NCBI RefSeq assembly: GCF_003086695.1 | Contig: NZ_CP025999.1 | Coordinates: forward strand, 2,893,680 to 2,957,679 | Direction: 5' to 3' | Length of the DNA stretch: 64,000 nt | From: Stenotrophomonas sp. SAU14A_NAIMI4_8 | Lineage (GTDB): Bacteria; Pseudomonadota; Gammaproteobacteria; Xanthomonadales; Xanthomonadaceae | Shown: positions 57,355 to 64,000 of the stretch, one piece after another | Position numbering within the stretch: position 1 is the stretch's first letter | How the letters are laid out: each line of letters opens with the position of its first letter | Notes under the pieces: generated by a model | Told to the model about the DNA's origin: nothing | The model's input: the letters and a program-made list of their open reading frames with translations, nothing else | Database searches by the model: none | Position numbers and translations under genes: made by a program

Positions 57355-58691
57355 GCAGCGGCTGCCTCCACCTTCTTGCCGTCAACCATCGAATGACCGT
57401 TGACGATGTAGTACTCGAACTCGTCCCAGAACTGGCGCAGGAAGCCCTGGATGGGCCATGCAGCCGCTTCGCCGAACGCACAGATGGTGTGGCCTTCGAT
57501 CTGGCCGGCCACTGCCTTCAGCTGGTGCAGGTCTTCCATCGTGGCCTTGCCGGCGACGATGCGCTCCAGCACGCGGTGCATCCAGCCGGTACCTTCGCGG
57601 CACGGGGTGCACTGGCCACAGGATTCCTTGTGGAAGAACTGGCTGATGCGGCAGGCGAACTTGACGCAGCACACGCTGTCATCCAGCACCACGACGGCGC
57701 CCGAACCCAGGCCGGAGCCCAGCGCACGGATGGTGTCGTAGTCCATCGGCAGGCCCTTCAGCTCGGCCGCGGTCAGCACCGGCATGGACACGCCGCCCGG
57801 AATCGCGCCCTTCAGGGTGCGGCCCGGACGCAGGCCACCGGCCATTTCCAGCAGGTCGTCGAAGGTGGTGCCCAGCGGCACTTCGAAATTGCCGCCGTTC
57901 TGCACGCAACCGGACACCGAGAAGCACTTCGGGCCGCCGTTGCCGGTCAGACTCAGCCCCTTGAACCACTCCGGGCCGTTGCGGATGATCGCCGGCACCG
58001 AGCCGTAGGTTTCGGTGTTGTTGATGGTGGACGGCTTGCCGTACAGGCCGAAGTTCGCCGGGAACGGCGGCTTGTAGCGCGGCTGGCCCTTCTTGCCTTC
58101 CAGCGATTCCATCAGCGCGGTTTCTTCGCCGCAGATGTAGGCGCCGGCGCCCAGGGCACCGTAGATGTCGATGTCCACGCCCGAGCCCATCACGTTCTTG
58201 CCCAGCCAGCCATTTGCATAGGCGTCGGCCAGGGCCTGTTCGAAGTGCTCGAACGGCTCGTGGTGGAACTCACCGCGCAGGTAGTTGTAACCCACGGTCG
58301 AGCCGGTGGCGTAGCAAGCGATCGCCATGCCTTCCACCACCGAATGCGGGTTGTAGCGCAGGATGTCGCGGTCCTTGCAGGTGCCCGGCTCGGATTCGTC
58401 CGAATTGCAGAGGATGTACTTCTGCATGTTGCCCTTGGGCATGAAGGACCACTTCAGGCCGGTCGGGAAGCCAGCGCCACCGCGGCCGCGCAGGCCGGAG
58501 GCCTTGACCATCTCGATGACCTGCTCCGGCGGGATCTTCTCTTCGAGGATCTTGCGCAGGGCGGCGTAGCCACCGGTCTTCAGGTAGCTTTCGTACGACC
58601 ACGGGGTGTCGTAATGCAGGGTGGTGTAGACCACCTGGTGCGGCAGCGGCGCGGGGCCGACCGGACCCTTGGATTCGTGGTGATGTGCCAT
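57351..58691 (-). CDS. nuoF: NADH-quinone oxidoreductase subunit F
   Basis: 446 aa NADH-oxidising subunit with FMN and cluster N3. Motifs: [20 protein letters not shown] (NADH/FMN site), [20 protein letters not shown], and the [4Fe-4S] motif [20 protein letters not shown]. nuoE lies 4 nt upstream. Confidence 0.99.
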   Translation of the reverse strand: MAHHHESKGPVGPAPLPHQVVYTTLHYDTPWSYESYLKTGGYAALRKILEEKIPPEQVIEMVKASGLRGRGGAGFPTGLKWSFMPKGNMQKYILCNSDESEPGTCKDRDILRYNPHSVVEGMAIACYATGSTVGYNYLRGEFHHEPFEHFEQALADAYANGWLGKNVMGSGVDIDIYGALGAGAYICGEETALMESLEGKKGQPRYKPPFPANFGLYGKPSTINNTETYGSVPAIIRNGPEWFKGLSLTGNGGPKCFSVSGCVQNGGNFEVPLGTTFDDLLEMAGGLRPGRTLKGAIPGGVSMPVLTAAELKGLPMDYDTIRALGSGLGSGAVVVLDDSVCCVKFACRISQFFHKESCGQCTPCREGTGWMHRVLERIVAGKATMEDLHQLKAVAGQIEGHTICAFGEAAAWPIQGFLRQFWDEFEYYIVNGHSMVDGKKVEAAAA

Positions 58692-58695
58692 GCCC

Positions 58696-59223
58696 TTACT
58701 CCAGCCCGTCCAGCAGCTCGTCGACCTTTTCCAGGGTCAGACGCTCATGGTAGTGACCGTTGATGACCATCATCGGTGCGCCACCGCAGCCCGCCAGGCA
58801 CTCTTCCTCGCGCTTGAGGTAGACGCGGCCGTCCGGGGTGGACTGGCCGTGCTTGATGCCCAGCTTCTTCTCGCAATGGCGCACGATGTCTTCGGCGCCA
58901 TTGAGCCAGCAGCTGATGTTGGTGCAGATGGCCACGTTGTTGCGGCCCACCTTCTCGGTCTCGAACATCGAGTAGAAGCTGGCCACTTCGTAGGCCCACA
59001 CCGGCGGCAGGTCCAGGTACTTGGCCACGCCGGCGATCAGCTCGTCGGTCAGCCAGCCCTCGTTCTGCTCCTGGGCCGCATGCAGGCCCTGCAGCACGGC
59101 AGAGCGCTTGCGGTCCGGCGGGAACTTGGACAGCCAGTGATCGATGTGAGCGCGGGTCTTGTCGCTCAGCACCACCATCGGGTCGACGTCGCGCGCCGCC
59201 TCGAAATTACCTGTCGCCTTCAT
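58696..59223 (-). CDS. nuoE: NADH-quinone oxidoreductase subunit E
   Basis: 175 aa thioredoxin-like subunit with the [2Fe-2S] cluster N1a. Ligands: Cys100 and Cys105 in [13 protein letters not shown], Cys142 and Cys146 in [20 protein letters not shown]. Helical N-terminus [20 protein letters not shown]. The 97-nt gap to nuoD has a small GC hairpin and nothing else recognised. Confidence 0.98.
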   Translation of the reverse strand: MKATGNFEAARDVDPMVVLSDKTRAHIDHWLSKFPPDRKRSAVLQGLHAAQEQNEGWLTDELIAGVAKYLDLPPVWAYEVASFYSMFETEKVGRNNVAICTNISCWLNGAEDIVRHCEKKLGIKHGQSTPDGRVYLKREEECLAGCGGAPMMVINGHYHERLTLEKVDELLDGLE

Positions 59224-59320
59224 CGGCCGACCTCAGCGAAATGCATAACGTGAAATTCCAGAGACTGCGGCGCCGGCTTGCGCCGGCTGCCTGCAGCGGG
59301 CGTTGGCGTGGCGGACGGCA

Positions 59321-60628
59321 TTACCGGTCAACCTCGCCGAACACCAGATCGTAGGTACCGATCATGGCCACCACGTCGGCCAGCATGTGGCCGCGCACGA
59401 TCGAATCGATCGAGGACAGGTGGGCGAAGCCGGGGGCACGCAGGTGCACGCGGAAGGGCTTGTTGGCGCCGTCGGAGACCAGGTAGCAGCCGAACTCACC
59501 CTTCGGGGCTTCCACCGCCGAATAGGTTTCACCGGCCGGCACGCAATAGCCTTCGCTGAACAGCTTGAAGTGGTGGATCAGCGCTTCCATGTCGTCCTTC
59601 ATGTCCTCGCGCTTGGGCGGAGCGACCTTGAAGTTCTTCACCATCACCGGGCCCGGGTTGGCCTTCAGCCACGCCACGCACTGCTTGATGATGCGGTTGG
59701 ATTCGCGCATTTCGGCAACGCGGACCAGGTAACGGTCGTAGCAGTCGCCTTCCTTGCCCAGCGGGATGTCGAAATCGACGGCATCGTACTTGGCGTACGG
59801 ACGCTTCTTGCGCAGATCCCAGGCAACGCCCGAGCCGCGCAGCATCACGCCGGTCATGCCCCACTGGTGGGCCAGTTCCGGGCTGACCACGCCGATGCCG
59901 ACCGTACGCTGCTTCCAGATACGGTTGTCGGTCAGAAGGGTTTCGTATTCGTCAACGCGACCCGGGAACTCGTTGGTGAAGTTCTCCAGGAAGTCCAGCA
60001 GCGAGCCTTCACGCGAAGCATTGAGCTGCTTCAGCGCCTTGCCCTTGTGCCAGCGCGATTCCTTGTACTTGGGCATGTGGTCCGGCAGGTCGCGGTAAAC
60101 ACCGCCCGGACGGTAGTACGCCGCGTGCATGCGCGCGCCGGAGACCGCTTCGTAGCAGTCCATCAGCTCTTCGCGCTCGCGGAAGGCGTACAGCATGACC
60201 GCCATGGCGCCCAGATCGAGCGCGTTGGAGCCCAGCCACATCAGGTGGTTCAGGATGCGGGTGATTTCGTCGTACATGGTGCGGATGTACTGCGCGCGCT
60301 CGGGCGCTTCGATACCCATCAGGGTTTCGATCGCGCGCACGTAGGCGTGCTCGTTGCACATCATCGACACGTAATCCAGGCGATCCATGTAGCCGATCGA
60401 CTGGTTGAACGGCTTGGACTCGGCCAGCTTTTCGGTACCACGGTGCAGCAGGCCCACGTGGGGGTCGGCACGCATGATGGTTTCGCCGTCCATTTCCAGG
60501 ATCAGGCGCAGCACACCGTGGGCGGCCGGATGCTGCGGGCCGAAGTTCATGGTGTAGTTGCGGATTTCCTGCCGGCTTTCGGCGGGGTTGCTGGCGAAGG
60601 CTTCGCCAGCCTGGTGTACGTGGCTCAC
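59321..60628 (-). CDS. nuoD: NADH-quinone oxidoreductase subunit D
   Basis: 435 aa quinone-site subunit related to NiFe hydrogenase large subunits. Motifs: [20 protein letters not shown] with the quinone-site His, [27 protein letters not shown]-type [20 protein letters not shown], and the C-terminal GSIDP-like [32 protein letters not shown] end. Overlaps nuoC by 4 nt. Confidence 0.99.
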   Translation of the reverse strand: MSHVHQAGEAFASNPAESRQEIRNYTMNFGPQHPAAHGVLRLILEMDGETIMRADPHVGLLHRGTEKLAESKPFNQSIGYMDRLDYVSMMCNEHAYVRAIETLMGIEAPERAQYIRTMYDEITRILNHLMWLGSNALDLGAMAVMLYAFREREELMDCYEAVSGARMHAAYYRPGGVYRDLPDHMPKYKESRWHKGKALKQLNASREGSLLDFLENFTNEFPGRVDEYETLLTDNRIWKQRTVGIGVVSPELAHQWGMTGVMLRGSGVAWDLRKKRPYAKYDAVDFDIPLGKEGDCYDRYLVRVAEMRESNRIIKQCVAWLKANPGPVMVKNFKVAPPKREDMKDDMEALIHHFKLFSEGYCVPAGETYSAVEAPKGEFGCYLVSDGANKPFRVHLRAPGFAHLSSIDSIVRGHMLADVVAMIGTYDLVFGEVDR

Positions 60629-61374
60629 TTCACTGCCTCCTGCGCGCGCTCACCTTCTGCGGTCTGCAGACGGGCGTCGTCGCGGATCACGCGCGGCACG
60701 CCGACGCGCGGCTCCACCGAGGTGACCGGTTCGTAGATCACGCGCTTCTTTTCTTCGTCGTAGCGGACTTCGACGTTGCCGATCAGCGGGAAGTCCTTGC
60801 GGAACGGATGGCCGACGAAACCGTAGTCGGTCAGGATCCGGCGCAGGTCCGGGTGACCTTCGAAGATCACGCCGTACAGGTCGAACGCTTCGCGCTCGAA
60901 CCAGTTCAGGCCCGGCCAGATGCCGGTCAGCGAGGACACCACCGGCAGTGCTTCGTCAGGGGCGAAGCAGCGCAGGTGCAACATCAGGTTGTGCTGGTAC
61001 GAGCGCAGCTGGGCGACCACGGCGAAACGCTGGGTCGGCATGTGCTGCGGGCGGGCGCCATCGGCACCGTTTTCTTCGCTGGGGAACTCGCCCCAGGCGA
61101 AGCGGCCCTGCGCCTTGCCTTCCACGCCACGACTGAAGCCCTGCGAGGAAACGTCGGCGGTGTCCCATTCGTCCGAGCCGTAGCCCAGGTAATCGACGCC
61201 GCACAGGTCCACGGCCTGCTCGAAACCAAACTCGTCACGCAGCGCCAGGGCAGTGGCGTGCCACTGAGCCGCAGGCACCTCCAGCGTCACTTCGCCGCGG
61301 GGTTCGACCACGATGACCTTCGCACCAGCGAAACGTGCGGAGAGTCGGTCGATGAAGGATGCTTGCTCTGCCAT
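60625..61374 (-). CDS. nuoC: NADH-quinone oxidoreductase subunit C
   Basis: 249 aa, separate from NuoD rather than fused as in E. coli. Motif: [20 protein letters not shown], then [20 protein letters not shown] and [20 protein letters not shown], the family signature. A longer internal loop ([20 protein letters not shown]) precedes it. The start at 61374 matches the family; upstream in-frame codons are noise. Confidence 0.98.
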   Translation of the reverse strand: MAEQASFIDRLSARFAGAKVIVVEPRGEVTLEVPAAQWHATALALRDEFGFEQAVDLCGVDYLGYGSDEWDTADVSSQGFSRGVEGKAQGRFAWGEFPSEENGADGARPQHMPTQRFAVVAQLRSYQHNLMLHLRCFAPDEALPVVSSLTGIWPGLNWFEREAFDLYGVIFEGHPDLRRILTDYGFVGHPFRKDFPLIGNVEVRYDEEKKRVIYEPVTSVEPRVGVPRVIRDDARLQTAEGERAQEAVK

Positions 61375-61408
61375 GGGGGCTTGGCGCGCTCTTGTCAGGT
61401 GAAAAGGG

Positions 61409-61963
61409 TCAGCGGGCGATGGTCTGTGTACGCCAGATCTTCTTCTGCAGCTGCAGGATCCCGTACACCAGCGCCTCGGCGGTCGGCGGGCAGCCCGGGA
61501 CATAGACGTCCACCGGCACCACGCGATCACAGCCGCGCACGACAGAATAGGAGTAATGGTAGTAGCCGCCGCCATTGGCGCAGCTGCCCATCGAGATGAC
61601 CCACTTCGGGTCCGGCATCTGGTCGTAGACCTTGCGCAGCGCCGGGGCCATCTTGTTGACCAGGGTGCCGGCCACGATCATCACGTCGGACTGACGCGGC
61701 GACGGACGGAACACCACGCCGTAGCGGTCAAGGTCCAGACGCGCCGCACCGGCGTGCATCATTTCCACCGCACAGCAGGCCAGACCGAAGGTCATGGGCC
61801 ACATGGAGCCGGTGCGTGCCCAGTTCAGCAGAGCATCGACACTGGTGGTGACAAAGCCCTTTTCCAGCAGGGGGTTGTCGCCTTCCGGCCGCAGGATGTC
61901 ATCCACCCGCCCTTCCGGGACCGGGTTGTTCATGAGGCCATCGAGAGTCTGAATCACTCCCAT
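61409..61963 (-). CDS. nuoB: NADH-quinone oxidoreductase subunit B
   Basis: 184 aa subunit carrying cluster N2, the last Fe-S centre before quinone. Ligands: Cys63-Cys64 in [20 protein letters not shown], Cys128 in [11 protein letters not shown] and Cys158 in [20 protein letters not shown]. The start at 61963 overlaps the end of nuoA by 10 nt. Confidence 0.99.
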   Translation of the reverse strand: MGVIQTLDGLMNNPVPEGRVDDILRPEGDNPLLEKGFVTTSVDALLNWARTGSMWPMTFGLACCAVEMMHAGAARLDLDRYGVVFRPSPRQSDVMIVAGTLVNKMAPALRKVYDQMPDPKWVISMGSCANGGGYYHYSYSVVRGCDRVVPVDVYVPGCPPTAEALVYGILQLQKKIWRTQTIAR

Positions 61964-62310
61964 TCCAGCGCTCCCTTCTTCCAGACGTAAATGAAACCGA
62001 GGAACAGCATGCCGACGAACAGGCCCATGGTGACGAGCGAACGGGCGCCCAGCTCCATGAAGACCTGGGTCCACGGCACGATGAAGATGATTTCCAGGTC
62101 GAAGACGATGAACTGGATCGCGATCAGGTAGTAGCGCACGTCGAACTTCATGCGCGCGTCTTCGAAGGCCTCGAAGCCGCATTCGTACGGCGACAGCTTT
62201 TCCAGATCGGGGCGGCGGGGGCCGAGGAATCGACCAATCAGCATCAGCGTGATGCCGATACCGGTGGCGACGATCAGAAACAGCAGAGACGGCAAATATT
62301 CGGCCAGCAC
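61954..62310 (-). CDS. nuoA: NADH-quinone oxidoreductase subunit A
   Basis: 118 aa, three TMs: [20 protein letters not shown], the loop [20 protein letters not shown] with the conserved Cys, then [20 protein letters not shown]. The start is a GTG at 62310 (VLAEYLPSL) with GAGAG upstream; the longer ATG frame to 62388 adds a basic tail not seen in NuoA. First gene of the complete nuoA-N operon. Confidence 0.96.
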   Translation of the reverse strand: MLAEYLPSLLFLIVATGIGITLMLIGRFLGPRRPDLEKLSPYECGFEAFEDARMKFDVRYYLIAIQFIVFDLEIIFIVPWTQVFMELGARSLVTMGLFVGMLFLGFIYVWKKGALEWE

Positions 62311-62420
62311 AGCGATTCTCTCTTGCCTCTGCCGCCGCGCCTGCAGGCGCTTTGGCATGGGGGAGTGGACGGGAAACGGCTGGTGCATTGCGCGCCAGGA
62401 GAACCCGCTTTACTTACAAA

Positions 62421-62505
62421 TGGTGCCCAAGAGGGGACTCGAACCCCTACGACCTAAGTCGCTACCACCTCAAGGTAGTGCGTCTACCAATTCCGCCACC
62501 TGGGC
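62421..62505 (-). tRNA. tRNA-Leu(GAG)
   Basis: 85-nt class II tRNA with a long variable arm. The anticodon stem CTACC / GGTAG encloses TTGAGGT (anticodon GAG); the acceptor is GCCCAGG / CTTGGGC; CCA is encoded. It lies between secG and nuoA on the same strand. Confidence 0.96.
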
Positions 62506-62556
62506 AAACGATCACATCAGACCAACATCCCGATGCGCCGCGTATTGTAACCGGCT

Positions 62557-62994
62557 TCAGTCTTTCTGGGAGCCTTCGGACGGCTTTTCTTCACCAGAAG
62601 TGGAAGTTTCCGCCTGAGCCGGCACAGTGGCGGCCGGAACCGGTGCCGCCGGGACCTCCGCAGCCTTCGGCGCGGCCGGCAGTTCACCCGCCGGGACGGC
62701 CGGGGCGCTGGCCGCCGGGGCGGACATCAGGCCCAGGTCCTGGTCGGCCGCCGGACGGGTGCCATGGCCGGCGTACCAGGCCATGAACAGGCTGATGCCG
62801 AAGAACACCACGGCCAGCCACTTGGTGGACTTGGACAGGAAGTTGGACGCGCCGCGCGCGCCGAACACAGTCCCCGAGGCGCCGGCACCAAAGCCCGAGC
62901 CCGCCGCCGCGCCCGAGCCACGCTGCATCAGGATCAGCGCGATCATGGCTACGGCCACCAGCACGTAGACGACATTGAGGATCAACATCAGCAT
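62557..62994 (-). CDS. secG: Preprotein translocase subunit SecG
   Basis: 145 aa inner-membrane partner of SecYE. Two TMs: ILNVVYVLVAVAMIALILMQ followed by the SecG hallmark RGSGAAAGSGFGAGASGTVF, and STKWLAVVFFGISLFMAWYA. The tail from about residue 85 is Ala/Pro-rich and then Glu/Ser-rich (KAAEVPAAPVPAATVPAQAE), longer than in E. coli (110 aa) and probably disordered. It follows tpiA by 50 nt. Confidence 0.97.
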   Translation of the reverse strand: MLMLILNVVYVLVAVAMIALILMQRGSGAAAGSGFGAGASGTVFGARGASNFLSKSTKWLAVVFFGISLFMAWYAGHGTRPAADQDLGLMSAPAASAPAVPAGELPAAPKAAEVPAAPVPAATVPAQAETSTSGEEKPSEGSQKD

Positions 62995-63044
62995 TGGAAA
63001 CCCGCCCTCGGACTGTTATGCCGACGCTGAGCCGGCTGTCTTGA

Positions 63045-63800
63045 CTAAATGTGTGCCGCCGCCTGCGCGATGGCCAGGAAATCCGCGGCCACCAGCGAGG
63101 CGCCGCCGACCAGCCCACCATCGACATCCGGCTGCGCGAACAGTTCCCCGGCATTGTCGGGTTTCACGCTACCGCCGTAAAGAATGGGCAGTGAATCGGC
63201 GATTCTAGCATCCATGCGCGCGACTTCGCCACGAATGAAGGCGTGCACCTGCTGGGCCTGCTCCTTGCTGGCGGTCTTGCCGGTACCGATGGCCCAGACC
63301 GGCTCGTAGGCCACTACGGCATTGGCAAACCCCTCGGCGCCGACGCGCTCGAGCACCGGTGCCAGCTGGCTGGCGATGACCGCCTCGGTCTGCCCGGCTT
63401 CGCGCTGCTCCAGGGTTTCACCCACGCACAGCACCGGCACCAGGCCGGCGTGCAGGGCTGCGGCGAACTTGCGGGCGACCAGCTCGCTGCTTTCCTGGTG
63501 GTACTGGCGGCGCTCGGAGTGGCCGACCAGGCCGTAGCGGGCGCCGACCTCGTGCAGCATGGCTGCACAGACTTCGCCGGTGTAGGCGCCCTTTTCATTG
63601 CTGCTGACATCCTGGGCCCCGAACACCAGGCCGGTCTCGCCGAAGTCCTCGACCAGTTCGCCCAGGTACGGCAGCGGCGGCAGGATGACCACATCCACCC
63701 CGGCCTTGGGCAGCCCGGCGGCCACCTGGCCGAGCAGCTCGGTGGCGAATTGACGGCTGCCGTGCAGCTTCCAGTTTCCGGCGACGATCTTGCGGCGCAT
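63045..63800 (-). CDS. tpiA: Triosephosphate isomerase
   Basis: 251 aa glycolytic enzyme that interconverts dihydroxyacetone phosphate and glyceraldehyde 3-phosphate. Catalytic residues are in place: Lys11 in VAGNWKLHG, His94 in YGLVGHSERRQYHQES, Glu166 in AYEPVWAIGTGKTAS, followed by the phosphate loop LYGGSVKPDNAGELFAQPDV. The start at 63800 is the usual MRRKIVAGNWK. A LacI-type operator lies 64 nt upstream. Confidence 0.99.
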   Translation of the reverse strand: MRRKIVAGNWKLHGSRQFATELLGQVAAGLPKAGVDVVILPPLPYLGELVEDFGETGLVFGAQDVSSNEKGAYTGEVCAAMLHEVGARYGLVGHSERRQYHQESSELVARKFAAALHAGLVPVLCVGETLEQREAGQTEAVIASQLAPVLERVGAEGFANAVVAYEPVWAIGTGKTASKEQAQQVHAFIRGEVARMDARIADSLPILYGGSVKPDNAGELFAQPDVDGGLVGGASLVAADFLAIAQAAAHI

Positions 63801-63863
63801 GGCGGTGGCTCCTGTATGAACTCAGCCGCCCATGATACCCGCTATGGCAAAAATCCGTTTCCG

Positions 63864-63877
63864 TGTAAGCGGTTACA
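63864..63877. promoter_or_regulatory. LacI-family operator-like palindrome
   Basis: TGTAAGCGGTTACA has TGTAA/TTACA arms around a central CG, matching the LacI-family pattern TGTAA-N-CG-N-TTACA. It is 64 nt upstream of tpiA and may instead serve a divergent gene beyond the window. The final bases of the window (TGTAAG at 63995-64000) could be the start of a second site. Confidence 0.5.
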
Positions 63878-64000
63878 TGGATTTTCAGCCAACGGCGCAG
63901 CCCCTCGTGGCGGGGTTGGTCGCGAACGGCCCGGTGGGTTTTATTGGGTTGGCCGGGCGGGTGGGCCGCGCAGGGGACGCTGCAAGTACGTCCATGTAAG

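Overview
The window looks like a chromosome segment of a Xanthomonadaceae bacterium, most likely Stenotrophomonas (S. maltophilia complex). The base composition is GC-rich. Many short palindromes begin with GTAG, the hallmark of the SMAG repeats described in S. maltophilia. The translation and respiration operons also have the expected gene order. No prophage, transposase, CRISPR array or rRNA operon is visible.

1-10.6 kb is a mixed region: a chemotaxis receptor cut by the window edge and preceded by a good sigma-28 promoter, a Rof-like Rho antagonist, tRNA-Ala(CGC), a frameshifted hypothetical gene, a peroxiredoxin/DsbA pair, two identical tRNA-Phe genes, a lipocalin, two small lipoproteins and an acyl-CoA dehydrogenase. 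10.6-20.3 kb holds an HNH endonuclease behind a 30-bp-stem hairpin, dxs, two paralogous small genes with CRP/Clp-like boxes, a DUF3011 protein, small envelope proteins, a TetR regulator, a LysE exporter, an Asp/Glu racemase and a phosphatase-like pair.

20.3-28.4 kb (minus strand) is thrS-infC-rpmI-rplT-pheS-pheT-ihfA-merR-tRNA-Pro. Two apparent amino-acid sensors sit in it: an 8-codon leader peptide with three consecutive Thr codons ahead of a terminator and thrS, and an 11-codon leader with two Phe codons ahead of a terminator and pheS. infC appears to start at ATC. 28.4-37.5 kb is accessory: a Fur-like box with an iron-associated DUF3325-DUF3649-PepSY trio, a VOC protein, a five-copy tandem array of 193/190-bp units built from SMAG dimers plus the 3' end of a neighbouring chitinase gene, the chitinase, a TPR-like protein, a serine hydrolase and a CadC-like regulator.

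37.5-47.3 kb (minus) is two initiator tRNA-fMet genes followed by rimP-nusA-infB-rbfA-truB-rpsO-pnp, the translation and RNA-turnover cluster known from E. coli. 47.3-64 kb (minus) is tpiA-secG-tRNA-Leu and the complete 14-gene nuoA-N operon for respiratory complex I. A LacI-type operator lies upstream of tpiA near the window edge. The most interesting signals are the two leader-peptide attenuators in one translation operon, the chitinase-tail tandem array and the Clp-like boxes beside the paralogous small genes.
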